NCBI GenBank assembly: GCA_947442105.1
Contig: CANEVH010000003.1
Location: 1 to 64,000, forward strand
Origin: Comamonadaceae bacterium
Lineage (GTDB): Bacteria; Pseudomonadota; Gammaproteobacteria; Burkholderiales; Burkholderiaceae_C
Direction: 5' to 3'
Length of the DNA: 64,000 bases
Part shown: positions 17,920 to 27,195 of the stretch, one piece after another
Layout: every line of letters begins with the position of its first letter
Position numbering within the stretch: the first letter of the stretch is position 1
The notes under the pieces: model-generated
Told to the model about the DNA's origin: nothing
Seen by the model: the letters and a program-made list of their open reading frames with translations, nothing else
The model's database searches: none
Position numbers and translations under genes: made by a program

Positions 17920-18460
17920 CTCTATCAAGATGGCTCCCGCGACGGGCAGCTCCTCCTCGTTTCGCGCGCGCCACGCCTTTGCCGTTAGCCCTGAGTAGTG
18001 CGCAGCACCCCTGCCGCGCACTAAGCCGTGGGCGCATGGCCGCGCGTGTGGCAGCCACGGCGAACTGCTGCGGTAAACGGCGGTCGCGCTGCAGTCTCGG
18101 TCTGGCTCGTTGCCGGGTACGGCGAGTGATGGGTTGGTACCGTCCCAGGTGCAAGCCAGCAGCGATGCCTTTGGGGCTCGCAGGCGTCTATCGTTTGTAG
18201 GCATGCCGAGCTGGGCGAAGCCTGGCGCAAACACCGGTTGAACCTGGCGCTGCAAACCAGCTGGAATGGCTGCAAAGTGCGGCTTGTGCGACGCAGGCAC
18301 CGACATGACGCTGCGTTTTGGCCAGCTGATCGCCTAGCTGGCGCAGCACCGCCCGCTGCGCGCGGGCGACACGGTGGAAATGGAAGTCAAAGGCCTCGAT
18401 AGCCGCAGCCTGTTTGGCGCGATTGCGCAAGAGGTGATGGCGCCAGACGGCGCGCACTAG
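17920..18460 (+). pseudogene. Decayed fumarylacetoacetate hydrolase-family gene
   Basis: Short stretches in different plus-strand frames line up, in order, with the FAH/2-keto-4-pentenoate hydratase-like family: DGSRDGQLLLVSRA (17929-17970), HAFAVSPE-stop-CAAPLPR (17972-18034), SSDAFGAR, ELGEAWRKHRLNLALQ (from about 18209), DAGTDMTLRFGQLIA-stop (from 18293) and VEMEVKGLDSRSLFGAI (from about 18373). At least two in-frame stops, several frameshifts and at least two internal deletions (about 45 codons after LLLVSRA, and the central SGTVSN region) are present. No intact start codon is seen. The gene is clearly dead; the match rests on remembered family consensus rather than an alignment. Confidence 0.7.
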
Positions 18461-18503
18461 CGCCGGATGTTCATGAGGGTGCGCAGCACTCGATCATGAA
18501 AAT

Positions 18504-19841
18504 TCAGTCCCCTTCATCAGCGACCCCGACCAGGGTGGCGTGCAGTTCCTGCTCAATCACCCACAGCCGGTCCTGGCCCCAGTGGCCGGGCAAATCGTTG
18601 ACGCGAAATGAGGGCACGCCCCACAGGTCCATGGCCAACAGCTCTTCGCGGTTGGCAGCAGCAATTGCGCGCCAAGATTCGTCGGGCAGGGCGGCTTGCA
18701 CCCAGGCGGCATCGAAGCCGGCGCGCGCGGCAATCGCGTTCAGGCCCGCATCGGTGCCTGCGTCCAGCCCGTCGGCCCAGACGGCTTGCAAAAAAGACCC
18801 GGCAAATTCCACCCCCTTGCCTGCCGCAATGGCGCGGTTTAAGAGCGCGTAGCCGCGCTCCACCGGCTTGCCCACCGGGTCTACCACCTTGCCAAAAGGC
18901 ATGGCCAGACGCTGGGCCTCGCACGCCACGTCGGTCACGATGTAAAGGCGCTTTGCTACCGGCACCGGCAGGCCGCGCATCACCATAGGCAGCACAAAGC
19001 GCAGGCGCAGCGTAGCGCCGTAGTGCGCGGCCAGGGCGCGCACTCGGGGCAGCGCCAGGTAGGTGTAAGGGCTGCGGAAGGACAAGAAGTAGTCCACCGT
19101 GGTGCCGGGTGCGGCGCGCTGGCCTTGCAGGGGTGAGAGAGCCAATTCATGCACCGGGGCGATCACGGGCAAAGCGGGGTTGCGGCACAGGCCTTCGTCG
19201 CGCAGGCGTGCTTCCAAAAAGTGCAGCCGGTCCAGGCCCCAGTACCACTCGTCGGCGTAATATAAGGTAGCACCCAGGTAATGGCCCCGGCGTTTGCGCA
19301 GGGCATCGCCTTCGGTTTTGGCGCTGGCAGCCCGCTGCAAGGCGGCGGCCGATGGGGCGTCGATTGCCCTGGCATTCGCGCCCGGCTGCCACAGCGTGGC
19401 GCTGATGGGGGCGGCTTGGGCTACGAAGTTGCCCGCATCCAAGGCTTGGGCGAGGGCAGCCTCGGCGGCTTGCACTGCTGCAGCATGTGGCAGCGCACCA
19501 CTGGACGATTGGGGCGCTTGCAGGCCAAAAGCCTGCGCTAGCGTGGCGGCGTCGCGCAGCGACCAGTGCGCCAGGCGCGCGCGCTCGGGTGCAGCGCTGT
19601 CTTGCGGCGGGCTCACCAAGTGGGGCAGGAGCGTGATTTGGTAATTGGCGGCCAGGCGCGCAAGCACCTGCGCGCAGAGGTGGCTGTACGGGTCATCCGC
19701 CTGGTGAAAGTAGTGCACCTGCGCCGGGGCACCGGTCAGCGTGCGCCACCAGGCAGCGCGCGCACGGCGGGCGCGGCGCAGGCCGGGGTGGGTGTAAATC
19801 TGGGTGAAGCTGCTACCGATTGCAGTTTTAAGGGCAGACAT
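18504..19841 (-). CDS. DsbA/2-hydroxychromene-2-carboxylate isomerase-like protein with two thioredoxin-fold domains
   Basis: 445 aa from ATG 19841 (GGAG upstream). Two tandem DSBA/HCCA-isomerase-type domains: the first around VHYFHQADDPYSHLCAQVL (residues ~50-200), the second around VDYFLSFRSPYTYLALPRV (residues ~245-440) ending with the typical WGVPSFRVNDLPGHWGQDRL. Neither has a CxxC redox motif at the expected point (DPYSHL, SPYTYL), consistent with a glutathione S-transferase kappa/isomerase-like chemistry rather than disulfide exchange. Twice the usual family length; probably a fused duplicate. Substrate unknown. Confidence 0.82.
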   Translation of the reverse strand: MSALKTAIGSSFTQIYTHPGLRRARRARAAWWRTLTGAPAQVHYFHQADDPYSHLCAQVLARLAANYQITLLPHLVSPPQDSAAPERARLAHWSLRDAATLAQAFGLQAPQSSSGALPHAAAVQAAEAALAQALDAGNFVAQAAPISATLWQPGANARAIDAPSAAALQRAASAKTEGDALRKRRGHYLGATLYYADEWYWGLDRLHFLEARLRDEGLCRNPALPVIAPVHELALSPLQGQRAAPGTTVDYFLSFRSPYTYLALPRVRALAAHYGATLRLRFVLPMVMRGLPVPVAKRLYIVTDVACEAQRLAMPFGKVVDPVGKPVERGYALLNRAIAAGKGVEFAGSFLQAVWADGLDAGTDAGLNAIAARAGFDAAWVQAALPDESWRAIAAANREELLAMDLWGVPSFRVNDLPGHWGQDRLWVIEQELHATLVGVADEGD

Positions 19842-19917
19842 GGCAGGCGGGCTCCAAAAAGGTGGTGGCGGGGTAGGCGGCTTGGGTGCTTGGGTCGTGG
19901 TGTGCCAGGGTTGGGAC

Positions 19918-20523
19918 CTAGCGGCCCATGATTTGCAGCGCAAAGGTCTTGGCGCCGCGCAGCATCATTTCAATGGCCACCGACACCAGCACCAGGCCCA
20001 TGAGCCGTTCCACCGCCACCACCAGGCGGCTGCCAATGAGGCGCTGGATGCGCTCGGCAGACACCAGCACCACGGCGCTGATCAGCATGGTGACGCACAA
20101 GGCGGCAATCCATTCCAGGCGCCGCTCGGGCTGCTGCGACACCAGCAGCAGCACAGTGGCCAGCGCTGACGGCCCGGCAATGGCGGGCACTGCCAGCGGC
20201 ACGATGAGCGGCTCTTCCCATATCTCTGCCTCCAGCACCGCGGCCGGCGGAAACACCATGCGCAGGGCGATCAAAAACAAAATCACGCCGCCGCCGATTT
20301 GCAAGGACAAGTCGCTCAAATTCATCACACGCAAAAAGCCTTCGCCCACAAACATAAAGGTCAGCAGCAAGAAAAACGCAATCAAGATTTCGCGCAAGAT
20401 GACCTTGGCACGGCGCTCGGGCGCCACGTGCTTGAGCGCGTTGGCAAAGATCGGGATATTGCCCACCGGGTCGGTAATCAAGATGAGCAAAATCGTGGCC
20501 GAGGCAAAGGTGTAATTCATCAT
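19918..20523 (-). CDS. MarC-family (UPF0056) inner-membrane protein
   Basis: About 201 aa with six predicted transmembrane stretches (for example FASATILLILITDPVGNIPIF, ILIAFFLLLTFMFVG, VVLVSAERIQRL). The D-P-V-G-N/I-P-I segment in the first helix is characteristic of MarC proteins. The start ATGATG at 20523 overlaps the TGA of the upstream VOC gene, so translation is likely coupled. Function of the family is unresolved; E. coli MarC is not required for multiple antibiotic resistance despite its name. Confidence 0.88.
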   Translation of the reverse strand: MMNYTFASATILLILITDPVGNIPIFANALKHVAPERRAKVILREILIAFFLLLTFMFVGEGFLRVMNLSDLSLQIGGGVILFLIALRMVFPPAAVLEAEIWEEPLIVPLAVPAIAGPSALATVLLLVSQQPERRLEWIAALCVTMLISAVVLVSAERIQRLIGSRLVVAVERLMGLVLVSVAIEMMLRGAKTFALQIMGR

Positions 20524-20933
20524 GGCGCGTACACCGACTCCAGGCTGGCAAAGCCTTTGACCTCGATCGGGTTGCCCGAGGGGTCGAGAAAAAACATGGT
20601 CCACTGCTCACCGCTTTGGCCAGCAAAGCGGATTTGCGGCTCCATCACAAACGCCACGCCCGCAGTCTGCAAGCGCTGGGCGAGCGCCTGCCAGTCGGGC
20701 AGCGCCAGCACCAGGCCAAAGTGCGGCATGGGCACCAAGGTGTCGCCCACCAGGCCGGTGCGGGTAGTGGGAAAAGGTGTGCCCAGGTGGAAGGAGAGTT
20801 GGTGACCAAAGAAGTCAAAGTCCACCCAACTGGCAGTGCTGCGCCCCTCGGCGCAGCCCATCACACCGCCGTAAAACCGGCGTGTGGACGCAAGGTCGTG
20901 GACGTGGATAGACAGGTGGAACAGGCTTTGCAT
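20520..20933 (-). CDS. VOC-superfamily (glyoxalase/bleomycin resistance-like) protein
   Basis: 137 aa from ATG 20933. One glyoxalase-type beta-alpha-beta-beta-beta module pair: LFHLSIHVHDLASTRRFYGGVMG at the N-terminus and a second half ending FFLDPSGNPIEVKGF with the metal-ligand Glu. Substrate unknown. Overlaps marC by 4 nt at the ATGA, so the two form a small operon. Confidence 0.85.
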   Translation of the reverse strand: MQSLFHLSIHVHDLASTRRFYGGVMGCAEGRSTASWVDFDFFGHQLSFHLGTPFPTTRTGLVGDTLVPMPHFGLVLALPDWQALAQRLQTAGVAFVMEPQIRFAGQSGEQWTMFFLDPSGNPIEVKGFASLESVYAP

Positions 20934-20975
20934 CGCCGCAGGATAGCAGGCCCCCGACTGCCATAATCGCGCCCT

Positions 20976-21341
20976 ATGTCGCCCCTGCACACCCTTCGCA
21001 CCACCCGGCTGATGGCGCGCGCCGTGCTGCTGTGGTGGTGTCTGGCGCTCGGGCTGGCCACCGTCGCGCCGCTGGCGCAAGCGCAGGGCAGCCGCATGGT
21101 GTGTTCAGCCTCGGGCACGGTCATGCTGGTGAACGCAGACACTGGCGCGCCCGCCGGTCAGGGTGCGCACAGTCTGGATTGCGCGCTCTGCTTATTGACT
21201 GGGGCGCCGCCGCCAAGCGCGCAAAGCGACTTTTCAGTACCGCCACGGCCCTTGGCAATCGCTGCCAACGCGGCACCCAGCGCACACGCCTGGCGCAGCG
21301 CAGCGCCACCCCCCGGACGCGGGCCGCCAGCCCAGGCTTGA
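20976..21341 (+). CDS. DUF2946-type small exported protein (probable copper cluster)
   Basis: 121 aa with an N-terminal hydrophobic segment (ARAVLLWWCLALGLATVAPLA). The CxxC-containing stretch SLDCALCLL matches the short cysteine motif of DUF2946 proteins, which recur beside copper-handling genes. It resembles, in organisation, the second DUF2946 protein at 22725 (MHCALCLL). The proline/alanine-rich C-terminus is low-complexity. It opens a cluster with YcnI-like and PCuAC proteins. Confidence 0.65.
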   Translation: MSPLHTLRTTRLMARAVLLWWCLALGLATVAPLAQAQGSRMVCSASGTVMLVNADTGAPAGQGAHSLDCALCLLTGAPPPSAQSDFSVPPRPLAIAANAAPSAHAWRSAAPPPGRGPPAQA

Positions 21342-21390
21342 CTGCGCGGCCGGCCTGAACCAGGCGGGCCTTGCGCACGGTGGGTGCGGC

Positions 21391-21409
21391 GCCACAGCCA
21401 GGCTGTGGC
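21391..21409. other. Perfect 8-bp hairpin before the ycnI-like gene
   Basis: GCCACAGC-CAG-GCTGTGGC, in the 183-nt gap between the first DUF2946 gene and the ycnI-like gene. No T-tract follows, so it is not a standard intrinsic terminator; it could slow decay of, or attenuate, the downstream message. Confidence 0.5.
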
Positions 21410-21524
21410 TTGCGCTTACCGGCTCTATCTCCCATCTCCCTCTTGCGCCCCATGCGCTGCCTCGCAGCCTGGGCGCGACCCCATGGCCCCGGCTGCGCGC
21501 GCAGCCTGCTAGTTGAAGACCCTT

Positions 21525-22082
21525 ATGAAATCCACCTTTTCTGCCTTCTCCGCCTTTTTCGCGACCGCTTGCGCCTTGTTCCTGGGCGCGCCCAGCTTTG
21601 CCCACGTGGTATTGCAAGACGGCGCAGCCGCCGCCAACGCCAGCTACCGCGCCACCTTTCGCGTGGGCCACGGCTGTGGCGACCAGGCCACCACCGCCCT
21701 GCGCGTGACGATGCCGGTCGGCTTTAACGGCGCCCAGCCCATGCCCAAAGCGGGTTGGACGGTGAGTACCAAAACCGGCCCCCTGCCCGCGCCCTATGAG
21801 AGCCACGGCAAGAAGTACCTGGAGGGCGTGCTGGAAATCACTTGGACTGCCAACGGTCCCGACAACGCTTTGCCTGCGGCCTATTACGACGAATTTGTGC
21901 TGCGCGGCACCACCCCGGCCAACGCCGGGCCGCTCTGGTTCAAGGTACTGCAAAGCTGCGCCCAAGTTGCCAACGACTGGGCCGAAGTGCCTGAACACGG
22001 CACATCGACCAAGGGTCTGAAGTCGCCCGCCGCGCTGCTGGAAGTGCTGGACGTACAGGCCGCTGGCGCGCACGCGCATTGA
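21525..22082 (+). CDS. YcnI-like DUF1775 copper-associated exported protein
   Basis: 185 aa from ATG 21525, with a signal peptide (FSAFFATACALFLGAPSFA) so that the mature protein begins with HVVLQDG. That N-terminal histidine after signal cleavage is the copper-binding feature established for YcnI of Bacillus subtilis. The family motif RVGHGCGDQATTALRVTMP follows. Periplasmic. Lies 48 nt before a PCuAC chaperone gene, which fits a joint role in periplasmic copper handling. Confidence 0.85.
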   Translation: MKSTFSAFSAFFATACALFLGAPSFAHVVLQDGAAAANASYRATFRVGHGCGDQATTALRVTMPVGFNGAQPMPKAGWTVSTKTGPLPAPYESHGKKYLEGVLEITWTANGPDNALPAAYYDEFVLRGTTPANAGPLWFKVLQSCAQVANDWAEVPEHGTSTKGLKSPAALLEVLDVQAAGAHAH

Positions 22083-22130
22083 TGCAATAACACCTTTATC
22101 TTTTTTCAATCCTTGATTTTTGGAGCATTT

Positions 22131-22628
22131 ATGAAACGCAAAATTACCGTCGCCATCATGCTGGCCACAGCCTTTTTCACCGGCCACGCCCTGGCCCAAA
22201 ACGTAGAGGTGAAAGACGCCTGGGCGCGCGCTACCGTGCAAGGCCAAAAAGCCAGTGGCGCCTTTATGACGCTGACCGCCAAAACCGACACCACCCTGGT
22301 GGGCGTGGCCAGCAGCGTGGCCGGTGTAGCCGAAGTGCATGAGATGAAGATGGACGGCGGCGTGATGCAAATGCGCGCCCTGCCCAAGGGCCTGGAGTTG
22401 CCCGCCGGCAAGGCCGTCCCACTCAAGCCCGGCAGCTTTCACCTGATGCTGATGGACCTGAAAGTGCCTTTGCAAAAAGACACCACCATTCCCGTAACGC
22501 TGCGCTTTAAAGACGCGAAGGGCGTGGAAAGCACGCTGGAGCTCAAGGTACCGGTGGCCACGGGCGCACCCAGCAGCGACGCGGGCGCGCACCAGCACGG
22601 CATGCACGACGCGCCCGCCAAGCCCTGA
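22131..22628 (+). CDS. Periplasmic copper chaperone, PCuAC family
   Basis: 165 aa; ATG 22131 has GGAG seven nt upstream. Signal peptide ends after AFFTGHALAQ. Copper ligands of the H(M)x10Mx21HxM type are visible in EVHEMKMDGGVMQM and SFHLMLMDL. A His/Met tail (HQHGMHD) may add Cu(I)/Cu(II) sites. The family delivers copper to cytochrome oxidase CuA/CuB sites or buffers it. Part of the DUF2946-YcnI-PCuAC-DUF2946-receptor cluster. Confidence 0.9.
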   Translation: MKRKITVAIMLATAFFTGHALAQNVEVKDAWARATVQGQKASGAFMTLTAKTDTTLVGVASSVAGVAEVHEMKMDGGVMQMRALPKGLELPAGKAVPLKPGSFHLMLMDLKVPLQKDTTIPVTLRFKDAKGVESTLELKVPVATGAPSSDAGAHQHGMHDAPAKP

Positions 22629-22724
22629 GCGAAGGCCAGCGCAAGCGCCGCCACGCTTGTGCTGGCAGCGAACCCCGCTATTACCTTTTGCACTATTGCT
22701 CTTGATTTGCATCCGCTGAAAACC

Positions 22725-23189
22725 ATGCAAGAGATGCTGCGCCTCTCTCTCACGGTAAGCCGTGTGCGCACGCGTGCCTGCGCCTGGCTGGCGCTGGGGT
22801 TGGTGGCATTGACCTCGCTGGCGCCGCTGGTGACAGGGGCGCTGGTGGCTGCGCCTGCCCACGGCATAGAGGTATGCAACAGCAGCGGCCCACGCACCGT
22901 GTTGGCTGACGCCACCGGCGCGCAGGCCAGCGGCGACATGGCACTTGACGCCTGGCCCGCAGGCCAAAGCAGTGCACCTGCGGACAGCCCGCCGCCCGGC
23001 GCTGGCCCCGGCATGCACTGCGCTTTGTGCCTGCTGTCGCATGGCGGGCTGACGCCGCCCCCAGCGGCCGCACTTTTTGCGCTGGCGCGAGCCTTGCCAC
23101 CGCCGCTGGCATGGGCGCTGCAAGCCGCGCCCATATACGGCGCCCACCAAGGCGCCGCCGCGCCGCGCGGCCCGCCCCTGGCAGCTTGA
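22725..23189 (+). CDS. DUF2946-family small exported protein, second copy
   Basis: About 154 aa. N-terminal membrane/signal segment (ACAWLALGLVALTSLAPLVTGALVAA), then a central region with a conserved-looking VCNSSGPRTVL, and the cysteine motif MHCALCLLSHG near residue 100. This is a more typical DUF2946 protein than the first copy at 20976. It sits between the PCuAC chaperone and the TonB receptor; a role in metal binding at the membrane is inferred from context only. Confidence 0.75.
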   Translation: MQEMLRLSLTVSRVRTRACAWLALGLVALTSLAPLVTGALVAAPAHGIEVCNSSGPRTVLADATGAQASGDMALDAWPAGQSSAPADSPPPGAGPGMHCALCLLSHGGLTPPPAAALFALARALPPPLAWALQAAPIYGAHQGAAAPRGPPLAA

Positions 23190-23198
23190 CACCTCTTG

Positions 23199-23227
23199 CC
23201 CCGCGCGCGCCTTGGCGCGCGCAGGGG
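23199..23227. other. Strong GC hairpin upstream of the TonB-dependent receptor
   Basis: CCCC-GCGCGCGCC-TT-GGCGCGCGC-A-GGGG: a 13-bp stem with a single bulged A. It lies just after the DUF2946 stop and 82 nt before the receptor start. No T-tract, so it may be an attenuator or mRNA processing/stability element rather than a simple terminator. Confidence 0.55.
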
Positions 23228-23308
23228 TATGTCATACCGCTTGCACCTGGGTCGCGCACCGCGCGCCGGGGTGGCGTGCGGCCACAGGCTTCTTTACTTG
23301 GTATTGCT

Positions 23309-25734
23309 ATGAAAAAAACCCACTTGGCGCTGGCACTGGCCGTCGCTTTTCCCTTGTCTTTTGCACTTTCGGCTGCGGCCCAAACCCCAGGTGCCCAAAC
23401 GGACCCTGCCACTGAGGACACTCCCGTCAAATCCCTGGGCATGGTCACGATTACCGGCGGGCGCCCGACTTCGCTGCCCACGCAAATTCCCACCACGATT
23501 GAGGGTGTGACGCGCACGCAAATCGAGCAAACCATCAACGCCACCGACAGCGAAGACGTGCTCAAGTACTTCCCCAGCCTGGTGGTGCGCCGGCGCTACA
23601 TCGGCGACTACAACCACGCCGTGCTTTCAAGCCGCGCCTCGGGCACGGGCAATAGCGCGCGCTCAGCGGTGTATGCCGACGGCATTTTGTTGTCCAACTA
23701 CCTGGGCAACGGCGCCACCTATGCGCCACGCTGGGGCATGGTCACGCCCGAAGAAATTGAGCGCGCCGATGTGATGTACGGTCCGTTTTCTGCCGCCTAC
23801 CCCGGCAACTCGGCCGGCGCCATCGTGGACTATGTGACGCGCATGCCCACGCGCTTCGAAGGCCACGTAAAAATCGTCGCCTCGCAGCAAAACTTTGACC
23901 TGTACAGCACCCACGAGTCCTACCGGGCCAACCAGGCCAGCGCCTCGCTGGGCAGCAAAAGTGGCGACTGGACCTGGTGGCTCAGCCTGAACCGCACCGA
24001 CAGCCAGGGCCAGCCGCTGGTGTTTGCTACCAAGCCCATTTCCACCACCGCACCCGGCAGCAACCCGGTGGCCACGGGCGCGGTCTATGGCCTGGACAGA
24101 ACCAACACGCCTTGGAACATTCTGGGCACCAACACCCAGTACCACACGGTGCAAGACCACGCCAAGCTCAAGCTGGCCTACGACTTCTCACCCACAGTGC
24201 GCGCCAGCTACCTGCTGGGCAACTGGAAAAACACTGCCGACGGCACGCCCAAAAGCTATGTGACCGACGCCTCGGGCGCAGCCGTCTACAGCGGGAATTA
24301 CGCCATCAACGGCCAAAGCTACTCCGCCACCAACCTCTTTAACGCCACCAAGGAAAACCTGGACCACTGGATGCACGGCCTGTCGGTCAAAAGCAATACC
24401 AAAAGCACCTGGGACTGGGAGTGGGCGCCAGCCAGCTTGACTACGGCAGCGACCAGGTGCGCCAGTCCGCCGTCAACAACGCGGCCAACCTGAACGGCAC
24501 CATGACCAGCGGCAGCCAGGCCAACGCCGCCACCCTGAGCGACCAAAAGGGCACCGGCTGGACCACGCTGGCGGCCAAAGGCATTTGGCGCCCCCAGGGT
24601 GTGGGCGGCGCGCACGTGGTGGACTTTGGTGTGGCGCAAGACAGCTACCAATTGCGCATTAACAAAACCAACCTGAGCAAGACCGACAACTGGTTTAGCA
24701 GCAGCGCGCAAAGCGGTGTGGCTGGCCTGAACGCCGATGTGGGCGGCCAAAGCAAGCTGCAAAGCATGTACGGCCAAGACGCATGGGCTTTTGCCACCGA
24801 CTGGAAAACCGTGCTCGGCCTGCGTCTGGAGCGCTGGAGCGCGTCTGACGGCTACGCCACGAGTGCAGTCTCTGGCGCCGTCAAGACCGACAGCTACGCA
24901 TCGCGCACGGAAGTCTTTGCCTCACCCAAAGCGGCGCTGGCTTACCAGTGGGCAGAAGACACGGTGCTCAAAGGCTCGCTGGGGCGCGCGGTGCGCATGC
25001 CCACGGTGTCCGAGCTGTATGGCGCCACCACCAAGTGCGCTGACATCGCCACCAAAACCGTGGCCAGCGCCTGCCCCAGCGGCCAGACCTGGGTGAACGA
25101 CCCCCAATTGCGGCCTGAAAAGTCGTGGACCACCGAGCTGACGCTGGAAAAAGACCTGGGCACAGGCTTGCTGCGCGTGACCTACTTTGCAGAGGACGTC
25201 AACGACTCGCTGTACTCCCAAGCGGTGGGCACCAAGTCTGACGGCACCATCGTCAACATGGTGCAAAACATAGACGCCATCCGCACGCAAGGGCTTGAAG
25301 TGGCCTTCCAGGGCGAGGACGTGATTACCCGAGGCTTGGACTTGTCGGGCAGCATCACCTACGCCGACTCGCGCATCAAAGCCAACAGTTCTTATGTGGC
25401 TACACCGGGCGACACCATCGACAAACTGCAGCCGCGCGTACCGCAGTGGCGCGCCAGCGCGCTGGCCAACTACCGCTGGGACGCGCAACGGAGCACCTCG
25501 CTGGGCCTGCGCTATAGCGGCGACCAGTTCTCTACCATGAACAACACCGATGTCAACGGCTTTGCCTACAGCGCAGCGAGCCGCTTTTTGGTTGTTGATG
25601 TTCGGGCGCGTTACGCCATGGAGCCCAAACTGGTGGCCGCCTTGGGCATAGACAACCTGACGAACACCGAGTACTGGAACTTCCACCCCTACCCAGGGCG
25701 CACCCTGGTGGCGGAGCTGAAATACGACTTTTGA
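23309..25734 (+). pseudogene. TonB-dependent outer-membrane receptor, frameshifted (probable copper receptor)
   Basis: Signal peptide (MKKTHLALALAVAFPLSF...) and plug domain (VTITGGRPTSLPTQIPTTIEG, later EEIERADVMYGPFSAAYPGNSAGAIVDY) are read from 23309; the beta-barrel continues in another frame from about 24420 and ends with the expected C-terminal strand YPGRTLVAELKYDF. At the junction the DNA reads ...TGGGAGTGGGCGCC..., where one extra A would restore DWEVGASQLDYGSD. So a single-nucleotide deletion splits an otherwise complete receptor of about 808 residues. Neighbours (DUF2946, YcnI-like, PCuAC) suggest copper or a copper complex as substrate. It could be a real loss of function or a sequencing error. 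Confidence 0.85.
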
Positions 25735-25942
25735 AGTGAAAGAACTTTCATCATTGGGGGTGCTGCGCACCTTCATCGAAGTTAGCTTGGCTGACGCAGC
25801 GCAAAGCCGGGCACGCTTTTTTGCGGGTTAATGCAAACTTGCGGTCAACCCCCATGGGGGCTGGCGCGCTGCACAGGGGTGACTGCGCCAGCGCCCTGTG
25901 GGCGCCCAGGCCACCTGCACTTTTGCCATTTTTAGGACTTTT

Positions 25943-26689
25943 ATGCCCCACTTTGCCCGCCCCCGCTACGCTGCGCTCTTGCTCGCCTGCCTTGCTTGTG
26001 TCGCAAGTGCTTCCGCCCAATCGGCGCCCCCTGCGCCCGCCCCAAGCACGCCCCACAACGTGCTGACACTCAGCGCCGAGGCCAGTGCCGAGGTCGCGCA
26101 AGACCTGCTGTCCATCACCCTGGGCACGACCAAAGAGGGTGCGGATGCCGCAGCGGTGCAAAGCCAGCTGCGCCAGGCGCTGGATGCGGCACTTGCCGAG
26201 GCGCGCAAGGCCGCGCGGCCCAAGCTGCTGGAGGTGCGCACCGGGGCGTTCTCGCTGGTGCCACGCTACTCCAACAAACCCAGCGGCGGCAACACCATCA
26301 CCGGCTGGCAGGGCCGCGCCGAGCTGGTGATTGAAGGCAGCGACATGGCCGCCATCAGCCAGCTGGCCGGGCGCCTAACCACACTGACCGTGGACCGCTT
26401 GGCGTTTGGCCTGTCGCGCGAGGCGCGCGAACAGGTGGAAGCCGAGGTGGCAAGCCAAGCCATTGGCCGCTTTAAGGCGCGCGCCCAGGCCTATGCCAAA
26501 CAGTTTGGCTTTGGCGGCTACAGCCTGCGCGAGGTGAGCGTGGGCGGCGGCGAGATGGGCGGCCCAGCGCCGCAGTACCGCATGCGCGCCCTGGCCGCCC
26601 CCATGGCCGCAGAGACCCAGCCCGTGGAGGCGGGCAAGGCGCAGATCAGCGTGACCGTGAGTGGCAGTATTGAGCTGAGCGCGCGCTGA
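25943..26689 (+). CDS. SIMPL-domain (DUF541) periplasmic protein
   Basis: 248 aa from ATG 25943. Signal peptide (ALLLACLACVASASA), a short Pro/Ala linker, then the SIMPL/DUF541 domain beginning LTLSAEASAEVAQDLLSITLG and ending ISVTVSGSIELSAR. The family (E. coli YggE, BP26) forms oligomeric periplasmic assemblies linked to stress tolerance; the biochemical role is not settled. Stands alone downstream of the receptor. Confidence 0.88.
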   Translation: MPHFARPRYAALLLACLACVASASAQSAPPAPAPSTPHNVLTLSAEASAEVAQDLLSITLGTTKEGADAAAVQSQLRQALDAALAEARKAARPKLLEVRTGAFSLVPRYSNKPSGGNTITGWQGRAELVIEGSDMAAISQLAGRLTTLTVDRLAFGLSREAREQVEAEVASQAIGRFKARAQAYAKQFGFGGYSLREVSVGGGEMGGPAPQYRMRALAAPMAAETQPVEAGKAQISVTVSGSIELSAR

Positions 26690-27195
26690 TGCGGCGAGGG
26701 CGCTTCAAGAAACAAGATGCAACGCGTTAATCCCCTCGCCTTGGTCATCGCCGACCTGGAAGTGCAGCTGGGCGGCGAGCTGCGCTCCAGCCCCACACTG
26801 TGTGCGCTGCTACCGGCGCTTGATCAGCACGGGCCACGGGTCGTGCCGCTCAATACGCCAGACGGGAGGCCGATTTTGCTCACTATGGCCAACGCCATCA
26901 CATTGGCAGATACGCCGACACGCGCCTGAACAAGGTAGATGCTATTGGACGAACTTGCGGCGGTCGCAGTTTGCTAGGCGCCATGCGAGGTATTTTTACG
27001 CAATACCGCGCAATTGCTCCACGAACTTTGCTGCTAAAGTTTTTTCATTTTCAACCGATAACCTAACCATCACTTAAACAATGTACGGCTTCAGAATATT
27101 TAACGCGTGCATTGGAATACATCGAAGCTAGCCATGTTCGCCACCAATTGGCTTGCGTAAACGGCCTTATTTTAAAATTTACCCATTGAATTTCC
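26690..27195. other. AT-rich intergenic stretch before the GDP-mannose dehydratase gene
   Basis: About 500 nt without a convincing gene. A 70-codon reading frame at 26717-26929 (MQRVNPLALVIADLEVQL...) has no ribosome binding site or recognised family and I do not call it. From about 26940 base composition becomes clearly AT-rich compared with the rest of the window, consistent with a boundary of transferred DNA and a promoter for the following gene. Confidence 0.5.

Noticed and set aside
26717..26929. 70-codon frame after the SIMPL gene (MQRVNPLALVIADLEVQL...)
   Set aside because: No ribosome binding site, no family, and followed by AT-rich non-coding DNA. Could be a remnant, but I cannot support it.
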